Part shown: positions 22,101 to 34,154 of the stretch, piece after piece
Position numbering within the stretch: position 1 is the stretch's first letter
Layout: each line of letters begins with the position of its first letter
Assembly (NCBI RefSeq): GCF_000204055.1
Contig: NW_006768787.1
Location: forward strand, 1-64,000
DNA: 64,000 bases
Source: Melampsora larici-populina 98AG31
Taxonomy: Eukaryota > Basidiomycota > Pucciniomycetes > Pucciniales > Melampsoraceae
Reading direction: 5' to 3'
Made by a program: the position numbers and the translations under genes
Notes under the pieces: generated by a model
Told to the model about the DNA's origin: nothing
Database searches by the model: none
The model's input: the letters and a program-made list of their open reading frames with translations, nothing else

Positions 22101-24466
22101 TTTCCTAATGGACGTCGAATGATTGTGATTGCAAATGATATCACATACAAGATTGGAAGTTTCGGACCTGAGGAAGATGATTTCTTTTTCCGAGTGACTG
22201 AATTGGCTCGAAAGCTTGGAATCCCTCGAATCTATCTATCTGCTAACTCTGGAGCTCGATTGGGTATTGCAGATGAAGTGACTGATCTATTCAGTGCAGC
22301 TTGGAACGAGGCTGATCATCCTGAGAAAGGCTTCAAGTTCTTGTATTTGACTTCTGAAGCTATGTCTCGATTGAAGGAGAAAGGCGGTGAAAGTGTGATG
22401 ACTGAAGAAGTTGAACATGAAGGACAAATGGTTCATAAGATTCAAGCTATTATTGGACTTCAAGATGGTCTCGGTGTGGAATCTTTACGTGGTTCAGGAT
22501 TGATCGCTGGTGGAACTTCAAGGGCCTATAACGATATTTTCACTATTACTCTCGTCACTGCCCGATCAGTCGGAATTGGAGCTTACTTAGTACGACTCGG
22601 TCAACGTGCTGTACAAGTCGAAGGACAACCTATCATCTTGACTGGTGCAAGTGCCTTGAACAAGGTCTTGGGACGTGAAGTGTATTCTTCAAACTTGCAA
22701 CTCGGTGGCACACAAATCATGTACAAGAATGGAGTATCCCACTTGACTGCACAAAACGATTTAGATGGAGTTTCTGAAATTATGGATTGGTTGTCTTATT
22801 TACCTGAATGTCGAGGTGGATCAATTCCAATGACACCTTCAATTGATAGTTGGGATCGACCGATTGAATATCTACCTATTAAAGGTGCTTATGATCCTCG
22901 TTGGTTCTTGGCTGGTAAAGAAGAGTATGAAGAAGATTGTGATAGTGGTGCTGGAAGTGCCACGAGTGGGCCTGGACGTCAACCACAGATTCAATTGAAT
23001 GGAAATGGCACTTCTAGGTTCTTGAGTGGATTCTTTGATCGAGGATCATTCCAAGAAACTTTATCTGGTTGGGCGCAGACTGTGGTAAGTATTAGCTCAT
23101 GTCGACTTTCCCCTCTCAACTAATTCTTAATCTCACTCTTTCCCTTTTTTTCTGTAGGTGGTTGGAAGAGCCAGATTAGGAGGAATTCCAATGGGTTGTA
23201 TTGCAGTAGAAACTCGTACGATTGAAAGAGTCATCCCAGCTGATCCAGCCAATCCATCATCAGGAGAACAAAAGATTATGGAAGCAGGGCAAGTTTGGTA
23301 TCCTAATTCAGCGCATAAAACTGCACAAGCTATTGATGATTTCAATCGAGAACAATTGCCATTGATTATCTTTGCTAATTGGAGAGGTTTCTCGGGTGGT
23401 CAGCAAGATATGTTTGATGAAGTTCTTAAACGGTTGGTGTTTACACGTTTTTAGTTTCAGCTTTTCAGCTTTAGATGTTGATTTTATGTTTCGTATATTA
23501 TAGGGGTTCTTTGATTGTTGATGGGCTTTCAAACTACAAGCAACCTGCTTTTGTTTATATCATTCCGAATGGAGAATTGAGAGGTGGAGCTTGGGTAGTG
23601 TTGGATCCAGCCATCAATGAGAATGGAATGATGGAGATGTAAGTCAGGATTTGTGTAAAAATATTTTTTATCTTTTATAATCTGATGCTGATCTACATTT
23701 TAATCAAACACATTTAGGTACGCTGATAAAACATCAAGAGCAGGAGTCTTGGAGCCAGAAGGTATTGTAGAGATCAAATTCAGGAAGGCCAAGGTCTTAA
23801 GCATGATGAATCGATTAGACAGTCGATATGCTGAATTAACTACTGGCGCTGGAGCACCTGGAGATCAAGCAAGTGAAAAGAAGAATGAACTAGCAGCCAG
23901 AGAGAAGTTATTGGCACCTACCTTCAATTCAATTGCATTACAATTTGCAGATTTACATGATCGAGCCGAAAGGATGAAAGCTAAGGGAACGATTAGAGAA
24001 GCACTAGATTGGAGTGAATCTAGGCGATACTTTTATTGGAGATTGAGAAGAAGATTATTAGAAGAAGAAGCCATGAAGGTGATTGAAAAGATGGCAGGTG
24101 AAGGTTTAGATCGAGAAGGTCGAATGGCATTCTTGAATGAACGACTTGAGATTGATCTTGAAAGTGTAACGGATCGTGAAGTAGTACATAAATTAGAAGA
24201 TTTGAAATCTCAAAATGGATGGGAAAAGATGAAAGGATTAGAAAGTTTGAAGGATGAAGCATGTGTGAAAAGCTTGAGTGAGATTTGTGGGAAGGCTTCT
24301 ATTTCTAGTTTGATTAATGGATTAAAGAATGGATTAGGTGAAAGATTGAATGCAGAAGAATTAGCTGTAAGTTTTTTTTTCTAGTGCGTTGATTCAAGTT
24401 TTTTTGTGGTTTACTCATTCAGATTTGATTTTTTTGTAGGTTTTGGAACGTGTTTTGAAAAAGTAA
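16186..24466 (+). CDS. ACC1: Acetyl-CoA carboxylase (multifunctional, cytosolic)
   Basis: Makes malonyl-CoA from acetyl-CoA, bicarbonate and ATP; the committed step of fatty acid synthesis. Fifteen exons: 16186-16279, 16370-16452, 16539-16804, 17279-17981, 18051-18410, 18482-18600, 18683-19090, 19167-19322, 19393-21222, 21303-21519, 21600-23084, 23158-23432, 23504-23638, 23718-24366 and 24440-24466. All phases join: 2,268 aa (yeast about 2,230). Biotin carboxylase occupies about residues 60-560, with the ATP-grasp loop [12 protein letters not shown] starting at Lys249. The biotin carrier motif EVMKMYMPL has its biotinyl Lys at 732. A central regulatory region follows, then the carboxyltransferase domain (about 1480-2200, including [25 protein letters not shown] and [15 protein letters not shown]). 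A Pro-rich start ([10 protein letters not shown]) precedes the domains. The absence of an N-terminal targeting sequence argues for the cytosolic form. Intron 3 is unusually long (474 bp). No lesion. Confidence 0.98.
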
Positions 24467-26259
24467 AGTTGAAAAAGATTTATAAACAGAAGTCAAGACG
24501 CGATATATATATATATATAATTCTTTTTTGAGTAAAGGGTTTTTTCCTATTTTTTTTATTTATTTTTCTACTTTTTTTTTAAAAAATTAAAAGAAATTAC
24601 GCAATTGTAGTACAATGTGAAGAGTTTTTTTTTTTGAAAGATTTTTGCAAATTATTAAATACAATCTTAAATATATATATCAATTTTTTTATATTCCTTG
24701 AAACGTGTTTGAGATTTCTTTATCTGTTCTGTTTGAGTTGAGAGATCATTAGGATGAAGGTTGACTTTATGGTCTGTGAGGTAAGTGTTGGAGTAAGGAA
24801 GTGAGCATGCTCAGTTTGCTATATGTGAGTATATCATCATGAGTGAAAGTATCAGCTTGTTGATTCTTTTGCAGCATTGATTTAATACAGAAAACAAAGT
24901 ACAATGCAGCTACCAAGAAAAATAGTGAATTAGAAACTATATGATCCATCAAATTATTTTGTTCAAGAAAATGTGTTCATAACGTTCTTTGAGGATACCA
25001 AAGATCAGGAAAGTGGAATGAAAGATCAATTGCTTGGGTTAAGTTTGCAATGTAACCCATATTAGGGCTATGATCTGGTCTAGAGCTAAGATCAACTGGG
25101 GAGAGGTCAGGATTCCAGCAGGGATAAGTCAGGCAAGCTCTGGTACTGGCTTGACTAGTTGAGAGCCTGGTCAAGAGCTTGCAAGCGATTTTTATTGTAG
25201 ATAATACTCATCTCATCATTTGTGTATATTATTGTATCCATATCAATGATATGTAATAGGTAGCTCAACATGTTTTTACACTTCATCAAGGGAAGGGGTG
25301 GTTGTTGCAGCTCTGCTTGGCCTTGGGGCAACACAGGTCAGGGCTTTGGCCACAACCCAGCCATGACTTTGCCCAGAAAACCTTTAGGCATACTTGGCTG
25401 GTTGGGGTCAGACTGAATCCCTAAACCACATACCTTCAGTAATCATCAGGGCATTGTTTACAATGAAAGTTCACCTGTGCCCTAAAAGGGATTGCTCAGT
25501 TGATCTGAACAGCAGTTCAATTTTGTGTTTTTTCAACCCCTTGAAAGAGACCTATGGGTTTATACAGTATTATCCAGGGATAGAGGCCACAGCCACAGGT
25601 CTGAAGGATCAGTTTATTCAGTACTGATCTGGAGAATATATGGGTTTATCTTGACTGGCAAATAGAATTTTGAAAATGGTATTGTTACTGCTGGTCAACA
25701 TCTTGGGCCAGGGCCCGGGTCATGTTAGATCAGGCTTTGGTTGAAATTATGGTGTGAGACACCCAAGATAAAGAGAATCCTAATCAAGCTATGAACTCCA
25801 ATATAGAAGCTCTCACTCCTCAATCATCAACATTGAGGAGCTAAGGCTACTTTTGAGATGCCCTCATCAAGAGCATCAAGCAAATCTTTTGGATGATTGG
25901 ACAACTTTCTTGTTTTTTCTATTTGATTAAAATTGAACTCCACATGTGATCTAAAGCTCTACTTGTAAAGTTATTGAGCCTTTGCCTATCTTCAGTATTG
26001 TACACCATTGACATCACTGAATGTATGTGAAGATGAATTTTATTTCTTGGCAAGGTGCAGTGTGGTGCCTTCTGTAATTGAATAGTTGTTCTGTTTCCTG
26101 AAGTATTCTCCTGAGATTAGTCACAGGTGGTATATAGGGTTAAGATATGAGATCTAGATTCTGATCCCCAAGGTATTGTTTGAAACATGTCATGGAATGT
26201 GTTGGATTGAGTTTACACAAGATCATGGCAGTAGATCTCAAGGTATGAGGATTTTGAGC
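24467..26259. other. ACC1 3' flank and gene-free stretch
   Basis: AT-rich, with an (AT)n run at about 24505-24520 and long T tracts. No supported gene. Confidence 0.5.
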
Positions 26260-27898
26260 ACCAACATTGATCTTCAACCCAAGATACTGATGATCTCCAG
26301 TATAAAATCAAAAAACACCATGAAGAATCTTTATCTGATAATTTTACAAATTTATATCTGTCATCACAGAACTTTGGTTATCTCTGGACCCCTTGAGGTT
26401 TCATCCCACTCACCAATTTCAGGTGATGACATTGCACAATCTGCTACAACAACTCTGGAGTACTTCAGAACAGAAGCTCCCATCAATCTCAAATCCATTG
26501 GAACCCCAGAGACCCATAGTCTCAAGATATCTGAGGGATTGACTGGAAGTAAATTCCCAAACCTGATTCCAATACTGCCTATGGACCTGGAAAAAGACTA
26601 ACTATCTCACCACACAACCCACAGGTAGAAACAGCAAGGAAACCCAGGTCCCCATGGATCAATCATTCAGACAGAAAGGAAAAGAAATACAGCAAGATAA
26701 ATGGAACACCATGGATATGAGATATCAGGAGATATTCAAAAAAGGTCCAGGAAGCCATTCAAATGATCAAGAGATTGTATTATTTGGGAAAAGAATCAAG
26801 GTTAACCCTGGCAAAACAATTAACATCAGAGACTTTGCTAGTCACAAGATGAACAGAATCTGTATGGTGTATGCTAGGTATCTAGTTGAAGAGTTTACAT
26901 CTTTAATGATAGTTAGATTGTGTGGTGCAACAGGTTTACAGCCTCAATCAACTTCATTGAAACAATATGATAATTTGCTCTTTGCACCATTTGTGTACTT
27001 TATTCTGTTGAGGGACCCAAAAAAGGCTGTATGGGATCGTCTGGTAGCCATCACCTCTCTCATCATGGTGGGATTTCATCAACGAGAATCTATTTCAGGA
27101 GAAATTTTCAGCACCAAAAAGCTCCAACAATTTATGCTATGGCATACAGAAATGATGTATCATCTCACCAACCCCAAGTTACTGGATTATGTCAATGAGC
27201 AGGAAATTATGTGCAAACAAAGTTCAAATACTGGAATGAACAGAGGAAGATTTCCCCTTTCTATTATATTATCTGTACTATCAAATCAAGCATCTTTTAA
27301 GAGGCTCTTCAAACAAGCATTAAGGCACCAATATAATCTGGCAGCTTCTTATCTTCAGAACTTTTGGTATAGGGACTATCAAAATCATTATCCGGGATCA
27401 GAAAAATCAGACATTCCAAAGATATCAGTTGAACAAGAGTGGAACAGAATATCCAAATCCATTCTTGAATCCTGTCAATTAAACAACAGATCAGATTTCT
27501 TTTCAGCTCTGAAAGAATTGAATTCTGATGAGCCAATGATAGGTGAAGATGCTATGATGTTACCATTAAAGAATATTAAAGGACCAAAGGACTTCAATAA
27601 TGATTTATCTGAGATCAAACTAAATCAAGAAAATCTTAGGACAGATTTGGTCAAAATAAAAGAATCTAACATCTTACAAGGTCTGAAGGTATGGATGGAA
27701 ATGCATGAAAGGCAAGAAATAGGGTTTTCTGATCCATTTTGTGTAACAGCTGTCTTTGATTTTCTTGGATCTAAGAGACCAAGTATAGATGTGAATGTGT
27801 TCTGGAAACACATGGAAGGATATGAAAAAAGTAAGAAAGTTGTCCGTAAAAATGCAAAACATCATTACCAAAAAGTTGTAAGGGATAAACAAAAATGA
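26260..27898 (+). pseudogene. Decayed gene of unknown family; 414-codon ORF at its 3' end
   Basis: The 3' part is a clean frame from ATG 26654 to 27898 (414 codons). It includes NIRDFASHKMNRICMVYARY, a hydrophobic LLFAPFVYFILLRD segment, a middle region ALRHQYNLAASYLQNFWYRDYQ and a Lys-rich C-terminus. The preceding 350 bp look coding too, but in other frames. One frame reads ISGPLEVSSHSPISGDDIAQSA... up to about 26560. Another then reads a Pro-rich stretch (SNTAYGPGKRLTISPHNPQ, then KPRSPWINH) from about 26550 to 26700. This suggests frameshifts in a longer ancestral protein. I recognise no domain. It sits alone in a gene-poor 8-kb region, so a dispersed, lineage-specific or transposon-linked family is plausible but unproven. 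The 414-codon frame could still be expressed by itself. Confidence 0.5.
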
Positions 27899-30800
27899 AA
27901 GATGTACAATTGCTTTAAGCTAAATATAAGGATCTCTGAATAAGTATCATAGGTAAAAAGAACCAAACACTTCTTCCTGTAACATTTGTTGAACTTTTGT
28001 GTCTTGTTTGTTCACCATTTTTCATCTCCCTCATCCTGTTGCAATATCTGCTTGATAGCCATCCACAGCTCTTAGCACTTGGTCTTGGACTTGAGAATTT
28101 TAAGTTGAAGAAATAGAATTTTGATGGAGTGGTCTGATTATGTTCCCTGTATGATCACTCTCTTGAGATATATACACTGTATTTGACCAAATTATGTGTC
28201 TATGACCCTGTATTTTGTTGCAAAAATACACAACCATCAATGGGAAAGTTTGGAAGTGATGATTACAGATGAATATATATGGTAGCTAGTATGTAAACAG
28301 CACTACATAAGACAATCTTTTAAATGGTAACTCATATGTTAAGTACTTGTTGCTTTGAGTAGCCAGTAAATGTCACAGCCAAAGAATTCTCTGGATTGTC
28401 AAGTCCAAGGTTTACTTTGGCAATTTGCTTAGGCATAGCCTCTGAGTCATTGATTCAAAGCTGTTTGCAAGCCGAAAAAACCCTGTGCTAATTTCTGGGG
28501 ATATGCATTCCAAGAGAATTCATGATCAATGACAGCAGGTCACTGCTCACAGCCATCTCCCTCTGGTGATTAGGGCCATTTATGCTGAAATTTTCAAAAA
28601 ATTGATACAGTGATATTTTTTTTTAGCGCAGTGATAGTGAGGCCAAATCCCATATCAATATCAAATATGCTTCTTATTGAACACAATTTGCTATGACCCA
28701 GCATCTTTCCTCAATAGATAAACCAATATGCCACAGGTGCATTCTCTTCTTGACGGTTTTTATACCCACTGTTCAGGCATTTTTGGTTTGCAATGATCTG
28801 CGGGATGTATGGATTACTTTGCAATTTTTGCCACACAATTTTTTAATCTAATGACTATGTTGCTTAATTGAACTTAATGCAATGATCCATTTGATAAGGT
28901 GGATTGATCTGTGGCTCAAAATTGATTGGTGAGCTGTCTTTTTGACTTTTTGGATTGGGTGTTGGCAAGTTTAATTTTTTCTTACATGCATGCTATAATG
29001 ATTGAGTGGGAGATCATATCATCCCAAGTGATTAATCCATGCTTTTGTCTGCTATCAACCAAATATGCCAAATTTGGTTTGCCATGGACAGCGGTTCCCA
29101 TCACTAAAATGCTGGTATCACCAAATGAGGAACCCTTACACAGCCCTGTTTTGTGTACCATTGAGATATCTTGATCCAAATAACTTTAAAGATAGGTGTA
29201 ATGAAACCATGACAGCACGGCCTTACATGACAAGCTTGTGTATCACTTTGCTGCTTTGAACAGATTGTATTTCATGTGATAATCCTTATCTAATATCAGC
29301 TGTTGGAACAGTACCCTGTTATTCTGTCAAGATCTCACACAGGGGCACCTTAAATCACCATCTTTTGTGTGTAATTGAGCAATCATGATCTATACAGCTT
29401 TGGGGATTAATGTATCAAACATTTGCCAGTATCAAAAAATTTGCCACATATCTTGGCAGGGTGTTCTAACTTGTTTAGCTTGCTATGTATCACTTTTTTT
29501 CTTTTGATATATTATATGACATGTGGAAAATGACATCTCATTGAATTTGTTGAAACAGCACACCAAGAAACAATTAAAGTGTCAAAGGAGAAATTTGAGA
29601 AGAAAGGTTTGAAGAGGAAGCTTGGTGAAGGGTAATAATGTAAAGGAGCCTTCTGCCAAAAAATGACAAAAACCATTTTGCTTGACTTGTTTTCCATTTG
29701 ATATCTCATAAATAATTTGGTACATAGCTTAGCTTGGGATTTACTCAATATGATGAAGAGATCATTCTGGATTTTGATCCACCTGTCAATGGTTCTTGCC
29801 AATATGGATACAAGATTGATCAACCTCCCTGATACTTTGAATGAAGGTGAGTTCTGAGATGAACTTAGAAATCGCATGTGTTTCAGGCTTACTGTGTAAT
29901 TCAGCAATATCAACACTAGAAACCCAGGGTGCAGTTGCCATTTTTCAGGCAGTTGTCATAGATGGTCAACAAAATTATCTTGAAAATATGAGGGGTATGA
30001 TTGCTCCACAGGCAAATATTGTGTACAACAATGACTCAATTGATACTGCAGGTATGTTTTTCCAATTTCAAGACAACCGATAAGCTTTGAAGTTCCACTT
30101 TCCATGGTGGACTTGTGACAGCTAATAACATACATATTTAATTTTTGGACCATCAATACACAATGATTAGGTTTTATTGAACATGCATCCCAAGGCCATT
30201 ACAAACCCACATATGTGGATGAATTGACAAAAGGTAAGCCAAAAAATAATACTTAGGATAGATCAAAATCTTCAAGAGGAATTTGATATCATTTATTTTG
30301 ACATAGATTCAAGAAACATTGGAGAAAGTAACCTTTTGGTCAGTTGGACAAGTGATGGATATAATTTACACATGGAATACAACAGGTCAACAAACCAAAT
30401 TGACCTTGTGTATCTAACCAAAAAGTGAGGGTTTTTTGTCCATATACTTGTATAGACTGTTTCACATGATTTCTGACAACCTGAATTTCCAAAATCCATT
30501 AATTCAGTTGATTGAAGGCCTGACCTCATGTATTCTATACAAATTGCATAGAAATCCACATAAGTGCAACATGACACAGTAAAATTTTGGACTTGTATGT
30601 TTTTTTCATAAGTAGTACTACAGGCATGGTCTGTTGAACAAAATGTAGGGTGAAACAAAAGATATAATCTAAAATACTTGCAGTTCCTACAACCATACCT
30701 TTTTATTGTTGTCTTTAAGATTATTGATAAAGTGTAGTTCTAAATTGGATTTTTTCTCCATGACACATGTCATCTAATCTTGAACGGAAATAAAGGAGGT

Positions 30801-32554
30801 CAACTTGATGATGTATGTGGCAGAGCCACTTGGCTGACCCAATACCTGTGTGTTAATTACAGTTTAGGTGCACTGAGTTGGTGTTGGGCACAGGTCATTA
30901 TATCTCAACACTCAGCTGAGCTTCCACTCCAGATGGAAACAAGATGTGATTTTCATTGTACACTTCTCCAGTCCACTTCCCAGCTGACAATCAAACAAAG
31001 CCTTGATATTTTCAAAGCTGGCTGTTGTCTTTTATTTTTACTTTGAGAACATCTTCATATTCACCAATTTTACTTCTCACCCCACCCTCACTAGAAACTT
31101 TGAACAGCATAACAGTATACAATCTTTCATTCCACATGTGTTCATCCAAAAAACCAATACAATGGATGGTTCTTTCCCCCAGATTTCTTTTGGGATTTAG
31201 GGTCAGATGATTCCTGTGCTCAAAAGGCCTCTTTGCAGGCAGAAATTGAAATATCTAAATTCTCAAGACAGGTGCAAATTGGGTTCAGATGCCAAAATAT
31301 ACACTGAAGCAAAGACACACACAGAAGCATAAAAGATGCTTACAAGCTTTGTGTTGGTGCAGTAATCAAACCACAAAATGGGAATTTTTTTGAAGTAATC
31401 AACAACATGGCTAGAGGCCTAGCATATGTCACAACTATGACAGACTAGCCCCAGCCCACATCTGTTCCAGGGGTAGGCGTAATTTTGGAAAGGTATAAAT
31501 AGCATGCTTGCGGATAAACTTGTTTAACTGAAGCGCAGCCTCTTATGCAAACAAATGACAAATTCTCAAAAAGCCTCTCAAAAAATGCCTATTGAGGCTA
31601 TCCACAGATTCCTGATACGACAGATGCTTGGACCAAGGGAATTTGAATCCTAGAGGTACATATACTCCTTTATTTCCTGTCTCTCATCTTCTTTATCAAT
31701 ATTTTTATCATTTCTTTCCCTGTGATCTCTGGATAATGGCCCGTTTGGTAACAATGAACAAAATTGAGCTGATACTAGATTGTTTATTGCTCAAGAAACC
31801 CTCAAATCTTTATCTTGACCCTCTTACTCAACTTTGTGTATCAGAGCAGTTTCATTTTAGTGATCCTTTGTTGAAGATCATATCAGTCATCCCAATCAAA
31901 GCCAAACAACTGATTCTTGTGTATGTCTGTCGCGCTCATGCTGGAGCATCAAACGCGCGGCGCTCAAGATCTGACTATGTATCTGTTGCCTCAGCTCCAG
32001 GTCTCTAGTACTTCTTCCATATCCTTGTTCATGGTTATTACCCAGAAGCTGAACTCGTGCCATCACATGAGAGAGTATGATACGCGTGGCATTTATTTAC
32101 ACAGGAAGAAATGCGAATAGTCGCGTCACTGTAGGCCATTGTTAAGTCCCAAGACATACTTTATGAAATTGGATGGTGACTTAAACTTAGAATTAATTTC
32201 ACGCCTCACGAGTCATCAGTATTCAAAAAGTTCATGAAATACAAGATAAAGTTAGCCAATCAATTCCTCAGCATCTCAAGTCATATCCCTGATCAACAAA
32301 GCAATCACCACATCAGGTATGTACAACATCATCACCCTAGGGATATGGAGATCGTGGATATGATATCTTGATATGTATGATTTGCCGTGTAAATAAGTCA
32401 TCAAAGGTTTTACATAAAGTTACTGATATGATTCTCATTTGAGCTCGAAGAAACAAGTGAAACAGTGCAAGATATAAAATCCCATATCTATCAGACTTCT
32501 CTCGCCTCATTTCAACCAGGAAGACCATCAATTTTTCAAGTTTGATTTTACATC
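27899..32554. other. Gene-free stretch of 4.7 kb
   Basis: AT-rich sequence with only short unsupported frames on both strands. No transposon ends, RNA genes or tandem arrays were recognised. A somewhat GC-richer patch with CG dinucleotides lies at about 31925-31975. Confidence 0.5.
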
Positions 32555-33327
32555 ATGAGTACAACTTCAGATTTAACTTCACAAGCTGATACACCTGAAC
32601 TATTATCGATTGATCTTGATTCCTTTAACCTCGAACCATTTGAATTACCCAATGATTTCTTAAACCAATTACCTCCTAATCTATTTCAATTAAGTTCTAG
32701 TTCTTTAACACATGATATTATTCCAATGGCTACTCCAACTAAAAGGAAACCGGAATTTGAAGAATCTGTTGAGTTTTTTGAATTCTTGACTTTTTTCTTT
32801 TTTCTTTTGTTTTGGGAAGTCTTTTTTTGATTCTAACTTTAATGGTTTTTCTTTTCTTTCATTAAACTTTTCTTATTTTTCATTATTTAATTGAATAATT
32901 TATAGTCAGACCTTTCTTCTGAGTCTAACCAAACCGAACCAATCTCTGAAGAACCAGCACCGGATCCCGACAAAATCAGCATCACATTCACTCTTCCAAT
33001 GGAAACTCTAAAGGTATGAACCCAAACAAAGGAAATTCCACAATAACCTATAAACAGTTCTTATGATAATTTTTTTTACCGTTCTCTCTCTGTCTTTTGA
33101 TTTAGTATTTAAAACGACAAGAATATTTAGTAGTAAGACAAATCATTTTCTTATCGGGTTCAACTTGTCAATTAAAATTAAAAACCAATCATCAAGATAT
33201 TGAATTTTTAGAATTCATTAGCTCTGGTACGAATCATCAAGTTTCAAAATCGATTGAACTTTTAACTTTAAAGATTTGGAAATGGAAATTAAAATCAAAA
33301 TCTCAAACTCAAAATCAAAAAAAATGA
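32555..33327 (+). CDS. Hypothetical protein, 180 aa, three exons
   Basis: Exons: 32555-32767, 32906-33013 and 33106-33327. All are in phase 0 with GT-AG introns, and an ATG follows an AT-rich leader. The N-terminal half is acidic and Leu/Asn/Ser-rich (PELLSIDLDSFNLEPFELPN), resembling a disordered or activation-like region. Exon 2 is also acidic (SESNQTEPISEEPAPDPDK). The C-terminal third is more ordered (TFTLPMETLKYLKRQEYLVV, then a Lys-rich KIWKWKLKSKSQ end). No known family is recognised. It points towards the Zn2Cys6 gene, which ends 828 bp downstream on the other strand, so the two are convergent. The consistent splice phases make a real gene likely. Confidence 0.65.
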
Positions 33328-34154
33328 CTTGAAGCTTTTCTGGATTTGTTTTTTTTTCTGTTTGACTTTGTATTAAATGTAGAGATTGTAAGATTTTTTT
33401 GTTTTGGATTTGATGATCTTCTTTGGTATGATTGCTTTTTATTTTCTGTTTTCAAAAAAGACTACTCACTTAAATTGATTTGACCCTAAAACTTCTTTTT
33501 CTTTTCTTTTGGATTTCAGAAAATGTTTTTTTTTGTAATTATAGAATTAATAAATTGTTCTGTTTAGTACTAAGTAAAGGCAAAGTGAATCTCATTCCAA
33601 ACAAAAAACAAAAGATCAGTTTTCATTATTTTTGATGGTTATTGAATGAAATCTAAACTGGGTTCTAGTTGTATACAAGTGATCCCAACGTTTGCATGAA
33701 AAACACCGCAGGATTTCTCATGAAGTGATCATTGAACCTGAGGTACAAAAAACATTCATGGAGTATATTGAAGTTGATTCATACAATTTGAAGGAATTAT
33801 TTTAACACCCTTAACTTTAAAGAAGATGAAACCACCATCCAAACTCCCCGAAACCAGACCCAAAACCCTACGTGGGAACTCAAATCATTAAAAAATCAAG
33901 CATGTTTTTCTTAAACAAAGCATTACATACAACCTCTTCTAATACTATTAATCAAATCATCAACTTTATTCAACAAAACCTAAAACACACAGACAGACAG
34001 ACATAAGTGGTAATACATCAAATCATTTTCTTCTTGTATGATCCATACTACATACTGATATATCAAAGTCCAAACCAAAAAGAATCCATCTGATACTTTC
34101 TCAAGAACTCCCCTCCCCCAAAAAAACTTTTTGTTGTTTTTACGTTATTTTACC
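33328..34154. other. Convergent 3' flanks
   Basis: AT-rich spacer between the 3' ends of the 180-aa gene and the Zn2Cys6 gene. No gene or element seen. Confidence 0.5.

Noticed and set aside
26176..26601. 141-codon frame as a separate gene
   Set aside because: Coding-like character starts only in its second half and passes into other frames, so it is better read as part of one decayed gene.
31625..32120. Plus-strand frames of 126 and 67 codons
   Set aside because: Low similarity to any protein pattern, overlapping in different frames, and codon composition like the surrounding noncoding DNA.
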